A stretch of DNA of 64,000 bases, from the NCBI GenBank assembly GCA_963740675.1, contig CAVUFS010000013.1, positions 1 through 64,000 of the forward strand. The letters are read 5' to 3'. The notes beneath the pieces are model-generated. The model did not search any database and was not told the DNA's origin. It worked only from the letters and a program-made list of their open reading frames with translations. Shown one piece after another: positions 8,647 through 17,498 of this stretch. Each line of letters opens with the position of its first letter. Position 1 is the first letter of the stretch. The DNA is from CAIKMD01 sp963740675 (GTDB lineage: Bacteria > Pseudomonadota > Alphaproteobacteria > ATCC43930 > CGMCC-115725). The position numbers and the translations under genes are program-made.

Positions 8647-9117
8647 GTGGATAAGGAGGCTCGCATAAGCAAGCCGATCCTCAGTCAGATTAATCTCGTT
8701 TGCGGCGATCTCGATGCGTCGATGGCGTTCTACCGCCGGCTTGGTGTTGAGATTCCTGATGAAGCGGTTTGGCGCACGCAAACGGGCGCGCATCACGCGA
8801 GCGCCTCTGATCCGTCGGCAGGCCAAGCGGTCGACCTCGATCTCGACTCTGCTGCCTTCTCTCAACATTGGAACCGCGGCTGGAAGGGCCGCGCCGATCT
8901 AAAGGGTCGCATCGTCGTCGGATTTCATGTGCCGACGCGCGAGGCTGTCGATGATGTGTTCCGCGACATGACCGGTGCCGGCTATCGCGGCTTACAGGAG
9001 CCGTACGACGCGATCTGGGGCGCGCGCTATGCGGTTATCGAAGATCCGGACGGAATTGCGGTCGGCCTCATGAGTCCAGTCTCGCCGGACAAGAAGTCTC
9101 CGCCCCCGGATGTGTGA
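8647..9117 (+). CDS. VOC-family protein
   Basis: About 150-156 aa. LSQINLVCGDLDASMAFYRRLG is the first VOC motif; FHVPTREAVDDVFRDM and AVIEDPDGIAVGLMSP complete the fold. The start is awkward: AAGGAGG (8653-8659) sits five bases before an ATA at 8665 (giving ISKPILSQINL), exactly where ATG would be expected. The in-frame GTG at 8647 lacks an SD and contains the SD in its own coding sequence. Either ATA is used, or a G was misread as A, or GTG is used weakly. Substrate unknown. Confidence 0.8.
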   Translation: MDKEARISKPILSQINLVCGDLDASMAFYRRLGVEIPDEAVWRTQTGAHHASASDPSAGQAVDLDLDSAAFSQHWNRGWKGRADLKGRIVVGFHVPTREAVDDVFRDMTGAGYRGLQEPYDAIWGARYAVIEDPDGIAVGLMSPVSPDKKSPPPDV

Positions 9118-9128
9118 TCGCGCGCACC

Positions 9129-10889
9129 TCAGTGCGTCTCGAGCGGCGGCATAGTGAGCGCGCCGGGCGGGGCGAGGGCGAGTTCGGCGCGCTGCATCGC
9201 GACGCGCGCCAGTGCCAACCAGCGCAGCGGCAGCAACGCGTCGGCATCATCATCGTCGCTATTGCCGGTGAAGCGCGAGACGATCGCATCGATACCGGTC
9301 TTCGCCGGCGGATAGAGTTTCAGCGTCACATCCTGGTTCGCGGCGATGCCGGCGCTCTGCTTGGCGATGTCGAGCGCAGTACGGAAGCCGCCGAGCGTGT
9401 CGACCAGCTTGTTCTTCAGCGCATCGCTGCCGCTCCACACGCGGCCTTTGGCGACGGCCTCAACCGCGGCATCGTCGAGCTTGCGGCCTTCGGCGACGCG
9501 ATGCTTGAAGCCGTTATAGATGTCGTCGATCACTGCGTTGAGCCGCTCGTGCTCGCCCGGAGAGAAATCCTGGAACAGGCTGAACATGCCGGCATTGGCG
9601 CCGGTCTGCAGCGCGTCGGAATTGGCGCCGAGCTTTTGCATCAACCCACTGATCACCGGCTTGCCCGCGACGACGCCGATCGAACCGGTCAGGGTCGCTG
9701 GCTCGGCGACGATCTTGTCGGCCGGCGCGGCGATGTAATAGCCGCCCGAGCCGGCGACATCGCCCATGCTGACGATCACCGGCTTGCCGGCTTCATGCGC
9801 GCGATGCACCGCGGCCCAGATCGTCTCGGCGGCTGTGGCCGAGCCGCCCGGACTATCGACACGGAAGAGAATGGCGCGCACGTTCTTGTCTTCCTGCGCC
9901 AGCCGGAAAGCGCGCACCAATCTATCGGTGCCGGACTCGCTCCCGGTCAGCGCGTTGCCGCCACCACCGCCGCCGCGTGCCAGCATTCCGGTCGCATAGA
10001 TCAGCGCGATCGTCGGGCCGCTCTCATGTGCTTCGCCGACCTGGTCGCGATAATTCTCGAGCGATAAGAGCCTCGGCGCGGCCCCGAAAGAAGTGACCGC
10101 ATCGGTCCGGTAGCCGACATGATCGACGAGATGCGCCTTCATTGCCTCGTCTGTCAGCAGCGGCGCGTGGTCGATCAAATCCTTGAGCGTCGGCGGATCG
10201 ATCTTCCGGTCCTTGGTGATGTCAGCCACCATCTGCGCGTTGATCGAATCGAGCAGCGCTTGCAATTCCTCGCGCTCGGGCTCGGTCATCTGCTTTTCGG
10301 TGAACATATTCGCCGCGTCTTTATATTCTTTGCGATGCTCGACGCTGGGCGTGATGCCGAGCATGTCGAGCGTGCCGCGCAGATAAGGCATCTCGATGCG
10401 CAAACCGACGAGGCCGAGCGTGCCCATCGGCTGCAGCCAGATCTCGTTGAACGCGGCGGCGAGGTAATAGCTATGCGTGCCCGAGCCGAGCTCGCCGAAG
10501 GTGTCGCTATAGGCGACGGCGCGCTTGCCCTTGGCGCGGAAGATGGCGATCGCGTCGCGCAGTTCTTGAACCTCGGCGAGGCCCATATTGCTGTCGCCAA
10601 TACGCGCGACGAGGCCGGTGACGCGCGAATCATTGCTCGCGCGCTCGATCGTCTGCAGTGCTTCGATCAGCGTCAGGCGATTGGGATAGAGCAGTCGCTC
10701 GACGCCGCTATCGGGCGGCTGGTCGGGCAGGGCTTGCGTCAAATCGAGGGTGAGGATTGTGCCGTCGCCGACATGTGGGGCACGCGATTGGGCGATGGTG
10801 AAAACGGCGATGCTGCCGACGATACCGAGAAAGATGATCGCGCCGAGGATCGCGAAGAAGCTGACGATGATGCGCCAGAGCGTCCGCAT
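9129..10889 (-). CDS. sppA: Signal peptide peptidase SppA, 67-kDa type
   Basis: A 586-aa membrane-anchored serine protease that degrades cleaved signal peptides. An N-terminal helix (residues about 5-32) anchors it. The duplicated SppA fold provides the catalytic Lys190 in EHRKEYKDAANMF of the first half and the nucleophile Ser381 in GDVAGSGGYYIAAPA of the second half, both present. A glycine run (ARGGGGGGNAL) separates the halves. It ends a tight leftward operon, starting 4 bp after aroC. Confidence 0.93.
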   Translation of the reverse strand: MRTLWRIIVSFFAILGAIIFLGIVGSIAVFTIAQSRAPHVGDGTILTLDLTQALPDQPPDSGVERLLYPNRLTLIEALQTIERASNDSRVTGLVARIGDSNMGLAEVQELRDAIAIFRAKGKRAVAYSDTFGELGSGTHSYYLAAAFNEIWLQPMGTLGLVGLRIEMPYLRGTLDMLGITPSVEHRKEYKDAANMFTEKQMTEPEREELQALLDSINAQMVADITKDRKIDPPTLKDLIDHAPLLTDEAMKAHLVDHVGYRTDAVTSFGAAPRLLSLENYRDQVGEAHESGPTIALIYATGMLARGGGGGGNALTGSESGTDRLVRAFRLAQEDKNVRAILFRVDSPGGSATAAETIWAAVHRAHEAGKPVIVSMGDVAGSGGYYIAAPADKIVAEPATLTGSIGVVAGKPVISGLMQKLGANSDALQTGANAGMFSLFQDFSPGEHERLNAVIDDIYNGFKHRVAEGRKLDDAAVEAVAKGRVWSGSDALKNKLVDTLGGFRTALDIAKQSAGIAANQDVTLKLYPPAKTGIDAIVSRFTGNSDDDDADALLPLRWLALARVAMQRAELALAPPGALTMPPLETH

Positions 10890-10893
10890 CGGC

Positions 10894-11964
10894 TCAGCCG
10901 CATTGCGCGCGGTGGCGCAGCATGTGGTCGGCGAGGACCGCCGCCATCATCGCTTCGCCCACCGGCACCGCGCGGATGCCGACACAGGGATCGTGCCGGC
11001 CCTTTGTCTGGACCTCGATCTCCTTGCCATGCGTATCGACGCTTTTCTTCGGCAACAGGATCGAGCTTGTCGGCTTCACCGCGAAACGCACAATCACGTC
11101 CTGCCCGGTCGAGATGCCGCCCAAAATGCCGCCGGCATTGTTAGAGAGGAACTCGATCTTGCCGTCCTTCATACGCATCTCGTCCGCATTCTCGGAGCCG
11201 GTGAGCGCGGCAGCGGCGAGGCCGGCGCCGATCTCGACCGCTTTCACGGCGTTGATGCCCATCATCGCGCTGGCGAGATCCGCATCGAGCTTGCCGTAGA
11301 TCGGATCGCCCCAGCCTGCGGGCACGCCTTCGGCGACGACCTCGATCACGGCGCCGACGGAATCGCCGGATTTGCGTACGCCGTCGAGAAAGCCTTCCCA
11401 TTGCTGCGCCATCTGGCGATCGGGGCACCAGAAGGGATTGTCGAGGGTCGCGTCCCAATCCCATTTCGCGCGATCGATCTTATGTGGCCCCATCTGTACG
11501 AGCGCGCCGCGGATGCGGATGCCGTCGCCGAGGATCTTGCGCCCGATCGCGCCGGCAGCGACACGCATCGCCGTCTCGCGCGCCGAGGACCGGCCGCCGC
11601 CGCGATAATCGCGGATGCCGTATTTGGCCCAATAGGTGTAATCGGCGTGGCCGGGGCGGAAACTGTCCTTGATCGCTTCGTAATCGCGCGAGCGCTGATC
11701 CTCGTTCTCGATCAAGAGACCGATCGACGTGCCCGTTGTCTTGCCCTCGAAAACGCCCGAGAGGATTTTGACCGTGTCCGACTCTTGCCTTTGCGTTGTA
11801 AAACGGTTTTGCCCCGGCCGGCGCTTGTCGAGATATTGCTGGATGTCCGGCTCGCTCAGCGAGATCAGCGGCGGCACGCCGTCGACAACGCAGCCGATCG
11901 CCGGCCCGTGGCTCTCGCCCCAGCTCGTGTAGCGGAAAATCGTGCCGAAGCTATTGCCGGCCAC
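10894..11964 (-). CDS. aroC: Chorismate synthase
   Basis: A 356-aa enzyme of the shikimate pathway that converts EPSP to chorismate with reduced FMN. All family signatures are present: GESHGPAIGCVVDGVPP at the N-terminus, the RRPGQ segment, and DYRGGGRSSARETAMRVAAG. It lies 9 bp after fabI and 4 bp before sppA on the same strand, so these form one operon. The start at 11964 (MAGNSFGTIFRYTSWGESHG) matches the family. Confidence 0.97.
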   Translation of the reverse strand: MAGNSFGTIFRYTSWGESHGPAIGCVVDGVPPLISLSEPDIQQYLDKRRPGQNRFTTQRQESDTVKILSGVFEGKTTGTSIGLLIENEDQRSRDYEAIKDSFRPGHADYTYWAKYGIRDYRGGGRSSARETAMRVAAGAIGRKILGDGIRIRGALVQMGPHKIDRAKWDWDATLDNPFWCPDRQMAQQWEGFLDGVRKSGDSVGAVIEVVAEGVPAGWGDPIYGKLDADLASAMMGINAVKAVEIGAGLAAAALTGSENADEMRMKDGKIEFLSNNAGGILGGISTGQDVIVRFAVKPTSSILLPKKSVDTHGKEIEVQTKGRHDPCVGIRAVPVGEAMMAAVLADHMLRHRAQCG

Positions 11965-11973
11965 GGCGATGCC

Positions 11974-12786
11974 TTAGACGACGGAAATGTCGGGGGCGTC
12001 GACGGCCTTCATGCCGACCACGTGATAACCGCAATCGACGTGATGCACCTCGCCGGTGACGCCGCTGCTCAGATGGCTCAGCAGGTACAGCCCGGCGCCG
12101 CCGACTTCTTCAAGCCCGACATTGCGCTTCAGCGGTGAGTTGTACTGATTCCATTTGAGGATGTAGCGGAAATCGCCGATGCCGGATGCGGCGAGCGTCT
12201 TGATCGGCCCGGCGGAGATCGCGTTGACGCGAATGCCCTGGCCACCGACATCGACGGACAGATAGCGCACGCTCGCCTCGAGCGCGGCTTTGCACACGCC
12301 CATCACATTGTAATGCGGCATCACGCGCTCGGCGCCAAAATAGCTCAAGGTCACGGCGCTGCCGCCTTCGGTCATCAGCGGCGAAGCGCGCCGCACCGCG
12401 TCGGTGAAGGAGAAGCAGGAGATATCCATGCTGCGCAAGAAATTTGCGCGCGTGGTGTCGACATATTTGCCCTTGAGCTCGCTCGGATCGGAGAAGGCGA
12501 TCGCGTGAACCAGGAAGTCGAGCTTGCCCCAGCGCTCTTTCAGCGCCGCGAAGGCCGTATCGAGGCTCGCCTCGTTCGTCACATCGCAATCGAGCACGAT
12601 ATCGCTGCCGACGCTTTCGGCGAGCGGTTTCACACGTTTGCCGAAAGCATCGCCCTGATAGGTGAAGGCGAGTTCGGCCCCCTGTGCATGAACGGCTTGC
12701 GCGATCGCCCAGGCGATCGAGCGGTCGTTGGCGACGCCCATAATGAGGCCCCGCTTGCCCGTCATGAGGGGCTTAATTTCGGTCAT
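11974..12786 (-). CDS. fabI: Enoyl-[acyl-carrier-protein] reductase (NADH)
   Basis: A 270-aa FabI catalysing the last reductive step of fatty-acid elongation. The glycine motif is GVANDRSIAWAIAQ, and the catalytic Tyr-X6-Lys appears in HYNVMGVCKAALEASVRYL; ISAGPIKTLAASGI is the typical substrate-loop region. The ATG at 12786 (MTEIKPLMTGKRGLIMGV) is chosen over an in-frame codon 12 residues upstream that would add atypical sequence. First gene of fabI-aroC-sppA; the fabI/dnaJ-like/pdxH neighbourhood recurs in alphaproteobacteria. Confidence 0.95.
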   Translation of the reverse strand: MTEIKPLMTGKRGLIMGVANDRSIAWAIAQAVHAQGAELAFTYQGDAFGKRVKPLAESVGSDIVLDCDVTNEASLDTAFAALKERWGKLDFLVHAIAFSDPSELKGKYVDTTRANFLRSMDISCFSFTDAVRRASPLMTEGGSAVTLSYFGAERVMPHYNVMGVCKAALEASVRYLSVDVGGQGIRVNAISAGPIKTLAASGIGDFRYILKWNQYNSPLKRNVGLEEVGGAGLYLLSHLSSGVTGEVHHVDCGYHVVGMKAVDAPDISVV

Positions 12787-12859
12787 ACACCCATCGCTAT
12801 GTGAAAGTGAACCTGTCCGCACATCCTACACGGAAGGCGGTGGCGCGGGAAGGCGGGGG

Positions 12860-12883
12860 CCGCCGCGCGAAAGCGCGCGGCGG
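12860..12883. terminator. GC-rich hairpin, possible terminator
   Basis: Perfect stem CCGCCGCGCG / CGCGCGGCGG with loop AAAG, between the 3' end of the binding-protein gene and the start of fabI. No T-tract follows on the minus strand, so it may stall polymerase only weakly or protect mRNA ends. Confidence 0.5.
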
Positions 12884-12896
12884 CGGTATTCCTCGG

Positions 12897-14108
12897 CTAT
12901 TCGGAGATCGGCTTCCCGATCATTTCCCAACGCGTACCGTTGTAGCGTTTCATTTGGGTGACGCGCATCGGGAAAAGGTTGTCGGGCGAGGTGTTGAGGG
13001 CGATGCCCGGCAGATAGAGCGGGTAGGTCCAATTATCGATATGCGACGCTATCTTCATGATGTTGGCGCGGGTGAGATCGTCCCCGGCGCGGCGCAACAC
13101 GTCTTCCATCGCCTGCGCCGCCATATAGCCACCGGCGGTCGTGCGGTCGGTGACGCGATCGGATTCGGGCACATATTTGTTGATCAGTGCGATGTAGTCC
13201 TTGACACCCTGATCGTTCTCCCAGGCCGGATCGGTCGTGTCCTTGACCGTATCCGTCGAGAGCACGCCTTTCAGTTTCTCATCGCCGACGGCGCCGAGCA
13301 CGCTCTTGGCGCTCGCGACATAGGGCACGAAGATCATCGCGTCGGGGCCGGCCTGATCGCGCGCGACTGAGATCGCCTGCGCCGCCGCGCGGCTTTGGGC
13401 GAACAGCACGAAAGTGTCGGCGCCGGCGCTCTTCAGCGAGATGATCTGCGAGGTGACGGTCGGGTCGGTCACGGCATAGCTCGCCTTGGCGACAACCATG
13501 CCTTTGTTCTTCTCGCCGAGCGCGGCCATGAAGCCGGCGATGTGATCGCTGCCGAAATCGTCATCCTGATAGAAGATGCCTATCTTGGCGTTCGGCTTTT
13601 CGGCGAGGATGTATTTTGCCCAGACGTCGCCTTCGAAGCCGTAGCTCGATCCTGTCGCGATCGTGTACGGGTATTTCTTCGGATCGATCAGGCTGTTCGA
13701 GCCCGTCAGCACGAAGAGCTGCGGGATTTTGCGGCTGTTGAGATAGGGCTGGACCGCAACCTGTGTCGGCGTGCCTTCCGATCCGAACATCAGCAGAACT
13801 TTGTCTTGTTCGACTAAGCGACGCGTCAGCTCGACCGTCTTTGGCGGCTGATAGCCGTCATCGAGGCTGACGAAATCGATCTTGCGTCCGTTGATGCCGC
13901 CCTTCTGGTCGTTGACGAAGTCGAAATAGGCCTTCATCTGCCGCACCTGCGGCGCGGTGACCGAGACGGGGCCGGAATAGGGGAAGGTGTTGCCGATCTT
14001 GATCGTGGTATCGGTCGCGCCTTGATCGTATTTGCCGGCGGCGAAAGCAGTCGTGCCTGCAAGCGTCACCGAGGCGAGCGTTACCGCCGCCGCAAAAGCA
14101 TGTCTCAT
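12897..14108 (-). CDS. ABC transporter periplasmic binding protein, branched-chain amino acid (LivJ/PBP I) type
   Basis: A 403-aa exported protein. The signal peptide is residues about 1-23 (LASVTLAGTTAFAA), then DTTIKIGNTFPYSGPVSV, the start of the periplasmic binding fold type I used by Liv/Urt and aromatic-compound transporters. GKPISE ends the protein. No permease or ATPase genes are adjacent, so the partner transporter is elsewhere. It lies 41 bp downstream of a Rieske oxygenase on the same strand, suggesting it captures the oxygenase's substrate or a related aromatic compound (inference). Confidence 0.88.
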   Translation of the reverse strand: MRHAFAAAVTLASVTLAGTTAFAAGKYDQGATDTTIKIGNTFPYSGPVSVTAPQVRQMKAYFDFVNDQKGGINGRKIDFVSLDDGYQPPKTVELTRRLVEQDKVLLMFGSEGTPTQVAVQPYLNSRKIPQLFVLTGSNSLIDPKKYPYTIATGSSYGFEGDVWAKYILAEKPNAKIGIFYQDDDFGSDHIAGFMAALGEKNKGMVVAKASYAVTDPTVTSQIISLKSAGADTFVLFAQSRAAAQAISVARDQAGPDAMIFVPYVASAKSVLGAVGDEKLKGVLSTDTVKDTTDPAWENDQGVKDYIALINKYVPESDRVTDRTTAGGYMAAQAMEDVLRRAGDDLTRANIMKIASHIDNWTYPLYLPGIALNTSPDNLFPMRVTQMKRYNGTRWEMIGKPISE

Positions 14109-14149
14109 GGCAATTCTCCCTGAACCGATCCGTTGTCAGTGTTTTCTGA

Positions 14150-15427
14150 TTATTCGGCTGCTTCGGTCGTGCCCCGGTTGCGCACCGTGGCGAGTTGGTG
14201 GTGATAGACTTCGGGCCAGGCGCGCGACGTCGGCGCGGTGAAAAAGCCGCCGCGCTCGCGACCGTAAGCGTCGGGCGTCGTCGAGCCCGGCGGGATCGTG
14301 CCTTTTTCGGCGAGATCCTTTGCGGCCTGCAGGATGCGGCGTCGCGTCACCGCGATCATGCGGTCGCTGATCGCGAGGTTCTCGAAGCTATGGTCGGAGA
14401 TGTCACCCATGCTCTCGGTGACGGCCTGATCCTGGATATGGATGTGCTCGATACCGGTGAAGCTCGTTTTACGCTGGAGGGCGCGATCGATGAGATAGTC
14501 GTTCCCCTGATGCTGCACCGAGCGCCAGCGGCCGAGCCAATCGGTCGAATTCGGTTGCATCTCGATCTGGTCCCGCGTCGAGCCGTTGCCCTCTTTCGGG
14601 CCGATCATGATGAACATCATGTGCGTGTCGTCGAGCGGCACCCAGGCGCGCGCGATGCGGTAATGCTCGAACGGGATGAAGGGAGCGAGCGTCCAGCACG
14701 GGAACATGAAATGCGCGACGCGCCAATAGGTGTTGCCCTCATCGGCCGGGCGATAGGCGCCATAGATCGTGCCGAGCTCGGTGTTGTCGGTCATGTAATC
14801 GGGATCGCGATGCAGCGCGCCGAAGCGGTTCTGATCGGTCGGCCCGAAATTGCTCGGCCCCATCGAGCCGAAATGCAGGAAGTTCAGATGCGAGGTGTCG
14901 ATATCGCCTTCCATGCCCTGCAGCCAGTTGCAGTTGCGCACGATGAAGGTGATCTCGGCATCTTCCGCGGGGATGTGCGTTGCCGCGATATCCGGCAGGT
15001 CCGGAACTTGCGCGGCATTGCCCATATAGACATAGACGATGCCGTTGCGCTCGCGCGCCTTGTAGGCCTTGGCATGCACGCGATCGAGGAATTGCTTGGT
15101 TGGTGGCAGGTTCGGCTGATCGACGCAATTGCCGTCGACGTCGTATTTCCAACCGTGATAGACGCAGCGAATCCCGCCTTCCTCATTGCGGCCAAGGAAG
15201 AGGGAGGCGCAGCGATGCGGGCAGCGATGATCCATGACGCCGACGCGGCCGGCGGTGTCGCGGAAAGCAAGTAGCTTCTCGCCGAGCAGCATGAAGCGCA
15301 CGGGGTCGCCATCGGCGACGAGTTCGCACGATTTGAGCGCCGGCAGCCAGTAATGGCGCATCAGATTGCCCATCGGCGTGCCCGGACCGACCCGGCTCAG
15401 AATCTCGGAATCTGGCATTGATGTCAT
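14150..15427 (-). CDS. Rieske non-haem iron ring-hydroxylating oxygenase, alpha subunit
   Basis: A 425-aa oxygenase component. The Rieske cluster motif is CPH...CVYHGW (DHRCPHRCASLFLG, then GIRCVYHGWKYD). The mononuclear iron site is seen in GDIDTSHLNFLHFG (D-X2-H-X4-H). The opening MPDSEILSRVGPGTPMGNLM resembles phthalate-type oxygenases (single alpha subunit working with a separate reductase). No reductase is encoded nearby. The start at 15427 follows GGGGAG; upstream in-frame codons overlap an AT-rich promoter-like stretch. Substrate unknown, probably an aromatic acid. Confidence 0.88.
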   Translation of the reverse strand: MTSMPDSEILSRVGPGTPMGNLMRHYWLPALKSCELVADGDPVRFMLLGEKLLAFRDTAGRVGVMDHRCPHRCASLFLGRNEEGGIRCVYHGWKYDVDGNCVDQPNLPPTKQFLDRVHAKAYKARERNGIVYVYMGNAAQVPDLPDIAATHIPAEDAEITFIVRNCNWLQGMEGDIDTSHLNFLHFGSMGPSNFGPTDQNRFGALHRDPDYMTDNTELGTIYGAYRPADEGNTYWRVAHFMFPCWTLAPFIPFEHYRIARAWVPLDDTHMMFIMIGPKEGNGSTRDQIEMQPNSTDWLGRWRSVQHQGNDYLIDRALQRKTSFTGIEHIHIQDQAVTESMGDISDHSFENLAISDRMIAVTRRRILQAAKDLAEKGTIPPGSTTPDAYGRERGGFFTAPTSRAWPEVYHHQLATVRNRGTTEAAE

Positions 15428-15875
15428 GGCGGCGGCTCCCCAGTGGTCTCGGCGGCGGTGCCGCTCAAGACGGCCCCGCTCTGGTCTGATGCAGTCTAAA
15501 GCGTAGCTGCGGCGGACGTCTAGCGCGACGCAATTACATAAAATTATATAGAAGAGCCGGGGATAGGCCAATCCCGCTCATGCTCTTCGATCATCTGTGT
15601 CTCTTCCGTTGGACCGCGCTCGAGAGACGGGAAAACGGTCGCCCTGGCGGCCGGCGCTTACGATACCCAGCTTACCTGGTATGCGGGCCGCGCTGCGTTC
15701 GGGCCTCGGCACGTCGGGAGTACGCGATGTGCGGCGCGCATTGTGCTTGCCGCGGCCACCGGCGATCGAATTGCGTCTCTTTGCCGGTCAGGCCCTATCG
15801 CCCGCGGCTTCCGCCTCGCGCGACATACTCGGCGATGTGGACAGCCCTTGACGCGAAAGTCGAGGCGCCGAGGGG
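15428..15875. other. Intergenic region, no convincing gene
   Basis: About 450 bp between the oxygenase gene and the dnaJ-like gene. The part near 15530-15555 (TACATAAAATTATATAG) is AT-rich and probably carries the leftward oxygenase promoter. A plus-strand frame from GTG 15597 to 15851 (84 codons) is open and ends in a coding-looking stretch, but it has no SD and no recognisable domain. Nothing else is supported. Confidence 0.5.
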
Positions 15876-16814
15876 CTACTCGGTCCCCATTTTGCCACGG
15901 ACCTCATAGGCGTGGCCCTGGGACCAGCGCTCGAGGAATTTAACCAATTCAGGGTCCGGCGGATCGGGGAGGGTGACGCGCAACTTCACCAACTGGTCGC
16001 CGCTGATGCCGTTGGCCGTGATGCCCTTGCCCTTGAGGCGCATCGTCGCCCCGCTGTTGGAGCCGCGCGGCACCTTAAGGGCTACCGCGCCGTGGATCGT
16101 CGGCACGGTGATGGTCGCGCCAAGCACGGCCTCGACCAGCGTCACGGGGACATCGACATGGATGTCTTTATCTTTGCGGGTGAATAGCGGGTGCGGCTCG
16201 ATCTCGATCTCGAGATAGATCTCGCCGGCTTTCGCGTCCTTGAGGCGCAGCTTCTGGCCGGCCTCGATCCCGGCGGGGATGGAGATTTCGATATTGCGCC
16301 CATCGGAGAAGGTCACCCGGTGCTTGCCGCCGCGTGCCGCTTCGAGGAAGCCGACCTTGATCTTCTGCGCCGGCGGATCGGCGGCAGCGGCGTTCTTGCG
16401 GTTGCGGCCGAGGAAGTCCGAGATGATGTCGTCGAACCCGGCGCCGAAGCCGCCACCGCCCGCCGCCCCGGGACCGGCAGTGGCGCCGGCGTGTGCGCGC
16501 CCGCGGGGACCGGCGCCGGCGAAGCCGCCGCCGAACGGACCGGCACCGGCAAAGGGGTCGCCGCCGCCCGGATGACGGAAGCGCATCTTTTCGGCGCCGT
16601 CGGGCCCGATCTCGCCGCGATCGTAGCGTGCGCGTTTTTGCGTATCGGTCAGGAAATCGTAAGCGGCGGTGACCTCCTTGAACTGGGCCTCGATCGCTTT
16701 CTTGCCGGGATTGAGATCGGGGTGCAGCTTTTTCGCGAGCTTGCGATAAGCGCGTTTGATCTCGTCATCGGTGGCGCCGCGCCCGACGCCGAGCACAGTA
16801 TAAGGGTCTCGCAT
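15876..16814 (-). CDS. DnaJ/CbpA-like co-chaperone
   Basis: A 312-aa J-domain protein. The J domain is at residues 1-68 with the HPD tripeptide at 31-33 (KKLHPDLNPG), followed by a Gly/Phe/Ala-rich linker (about 80-135) and a DnaJ C-terminal substrate-binding region (about 150-300: VGFLEAARGGKHRVTF, then PTLVEAVLGATITVPT-like strands). The cysteine-rich zinc finger of DnaJ is absent, placing it in the CbpA class. It stimulates DnaK ATPase. Divergent from pdxH, an arrangement common in alphaproteobacteria. Confidence 0.92.
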   Translation of the reverse strand: MRDPYTVLGVGRGATDDEIKRAYRKLAKKLHPDLNPGKKAIEAQFKEVTAAYDFLTDTQKRARYDRGEIGPDGAEKMRFRHPGGGDPFAGAGPFGGGFAGAGPRGRAHAGATAGPGAAGGGGFGAGFDDIISDFLGRNRKNAAAADPPAQKIKVGFLEAARGGKHRVTFSDGRNIEISIPAGIEAGQKLRLKDAKAGEIYLEIEIEPHPLFTRKDKDIHVDVPVTLVEAVLGATITVPTIHGAVALKVPRGSNSGATMRLKGKGITANGISGDQLVKLRVTLPDPPDPELVKFLERWSQGHAYEVRGKMGTE

Positions 16815-16898
16815 TTGTCACATTTTGCCTTGAACACAGCGTTGCAGCAACGGCCGAAGGTTTGAATCGTCGCGGTGTACCCATTATCCTCCGGCGAG

Positions 16899-17498
16899 AT
16901 GAGCGTTGTGCCCGCTGATGCGCCGTTCGAGCATTTCGCCCGTTGGTTCGCCGAAGCCAAAGCGAAAGAGCCGACCCTGCCGGAGGCGATGAATGTCGCG
17001 ACGGCAACGTCCGATGGTGTCCCATCTTCGCGGCTCGTGCTTCTTAAGGATTACGACCAACGCGGCTTCGTCTTCTACACGAACATTGATAGCCGTAAAG
17101 GCGAGGAAATCGCCGCCAATCCCCGCGTCGCGCTGTGTTTTCACTGGAAATCGCTGCTGCGTCAGATCCGCATCGAGGGCCGCGCGGAATTCGTCACGGC
17201 CGCCGAGGCGGATGCCTATTTCGCGTCGCGGCCGCGTGGCGCGCAGACCGGCGCCTGGGCCTCGGCGCAATCGCGGCCTTATGGCGAGCGCACCGAGCTC
17301 GAGAAGCTCGATCGCGAAGCCGACGGCCGTTTTGCCGGGGTGCCGGTACCGCGCCCACCCTATTGGACAGGCTACCGGATCGTGCCCCATTATTTCGAGT
17401 TCTGGGAGGATCGTCCGTTTCGTCTCCATGACCGCTTCGTCTATCGCCGCGACGGCGATAACGGCGAGGGGTGGCGCACCGAAAGGCTGTTCCCATGA
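16899..17498 (+). CDS. pdxH: Pyridoxine/pyridoxamine 5'-phosphate oxidase
   Basis: A 199-aa FMN enzyme giving pyridoxal 5'-phosphate. Family features: FEHFARWFAEAKAKEP at the N-terminus, PSSRLVLLKDYDQRGFVFYT (FMN binding), RQIRIEGRAEFV, and the C-terminal WRTERLFP. The ATG at 16899 is used; a GTG eight codons upstream lacks support. Its stop overlaps the start of the next SDR gene (ATGA), showing translational coupling. Confidence 0.95.
   Translation: MSVVPADAPFEHFARWFAEAKAKEPTLPEAMNVATATSDGVPSSRLVLLKDYDQRGFVFYTNIDSRKGEEIAANPRVALCFHWKSLLRQIRIEGRAEFVTAAEADAYFASRPRGAQTGAWASAQSRPYGERTELEKLDREADGRFAGVPVPRPPYWTGYRIVPHYFEFWEDRPFRLHDRFVYRRDGDNGEGWRTERLFP

Noticed and set aside
15597..15851. An 84-codon open frame upstream of the dnaJ-like gene
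   Set aside because: No SD, no known domain, and it lies over the likely promoter region; not enough support for a gene.
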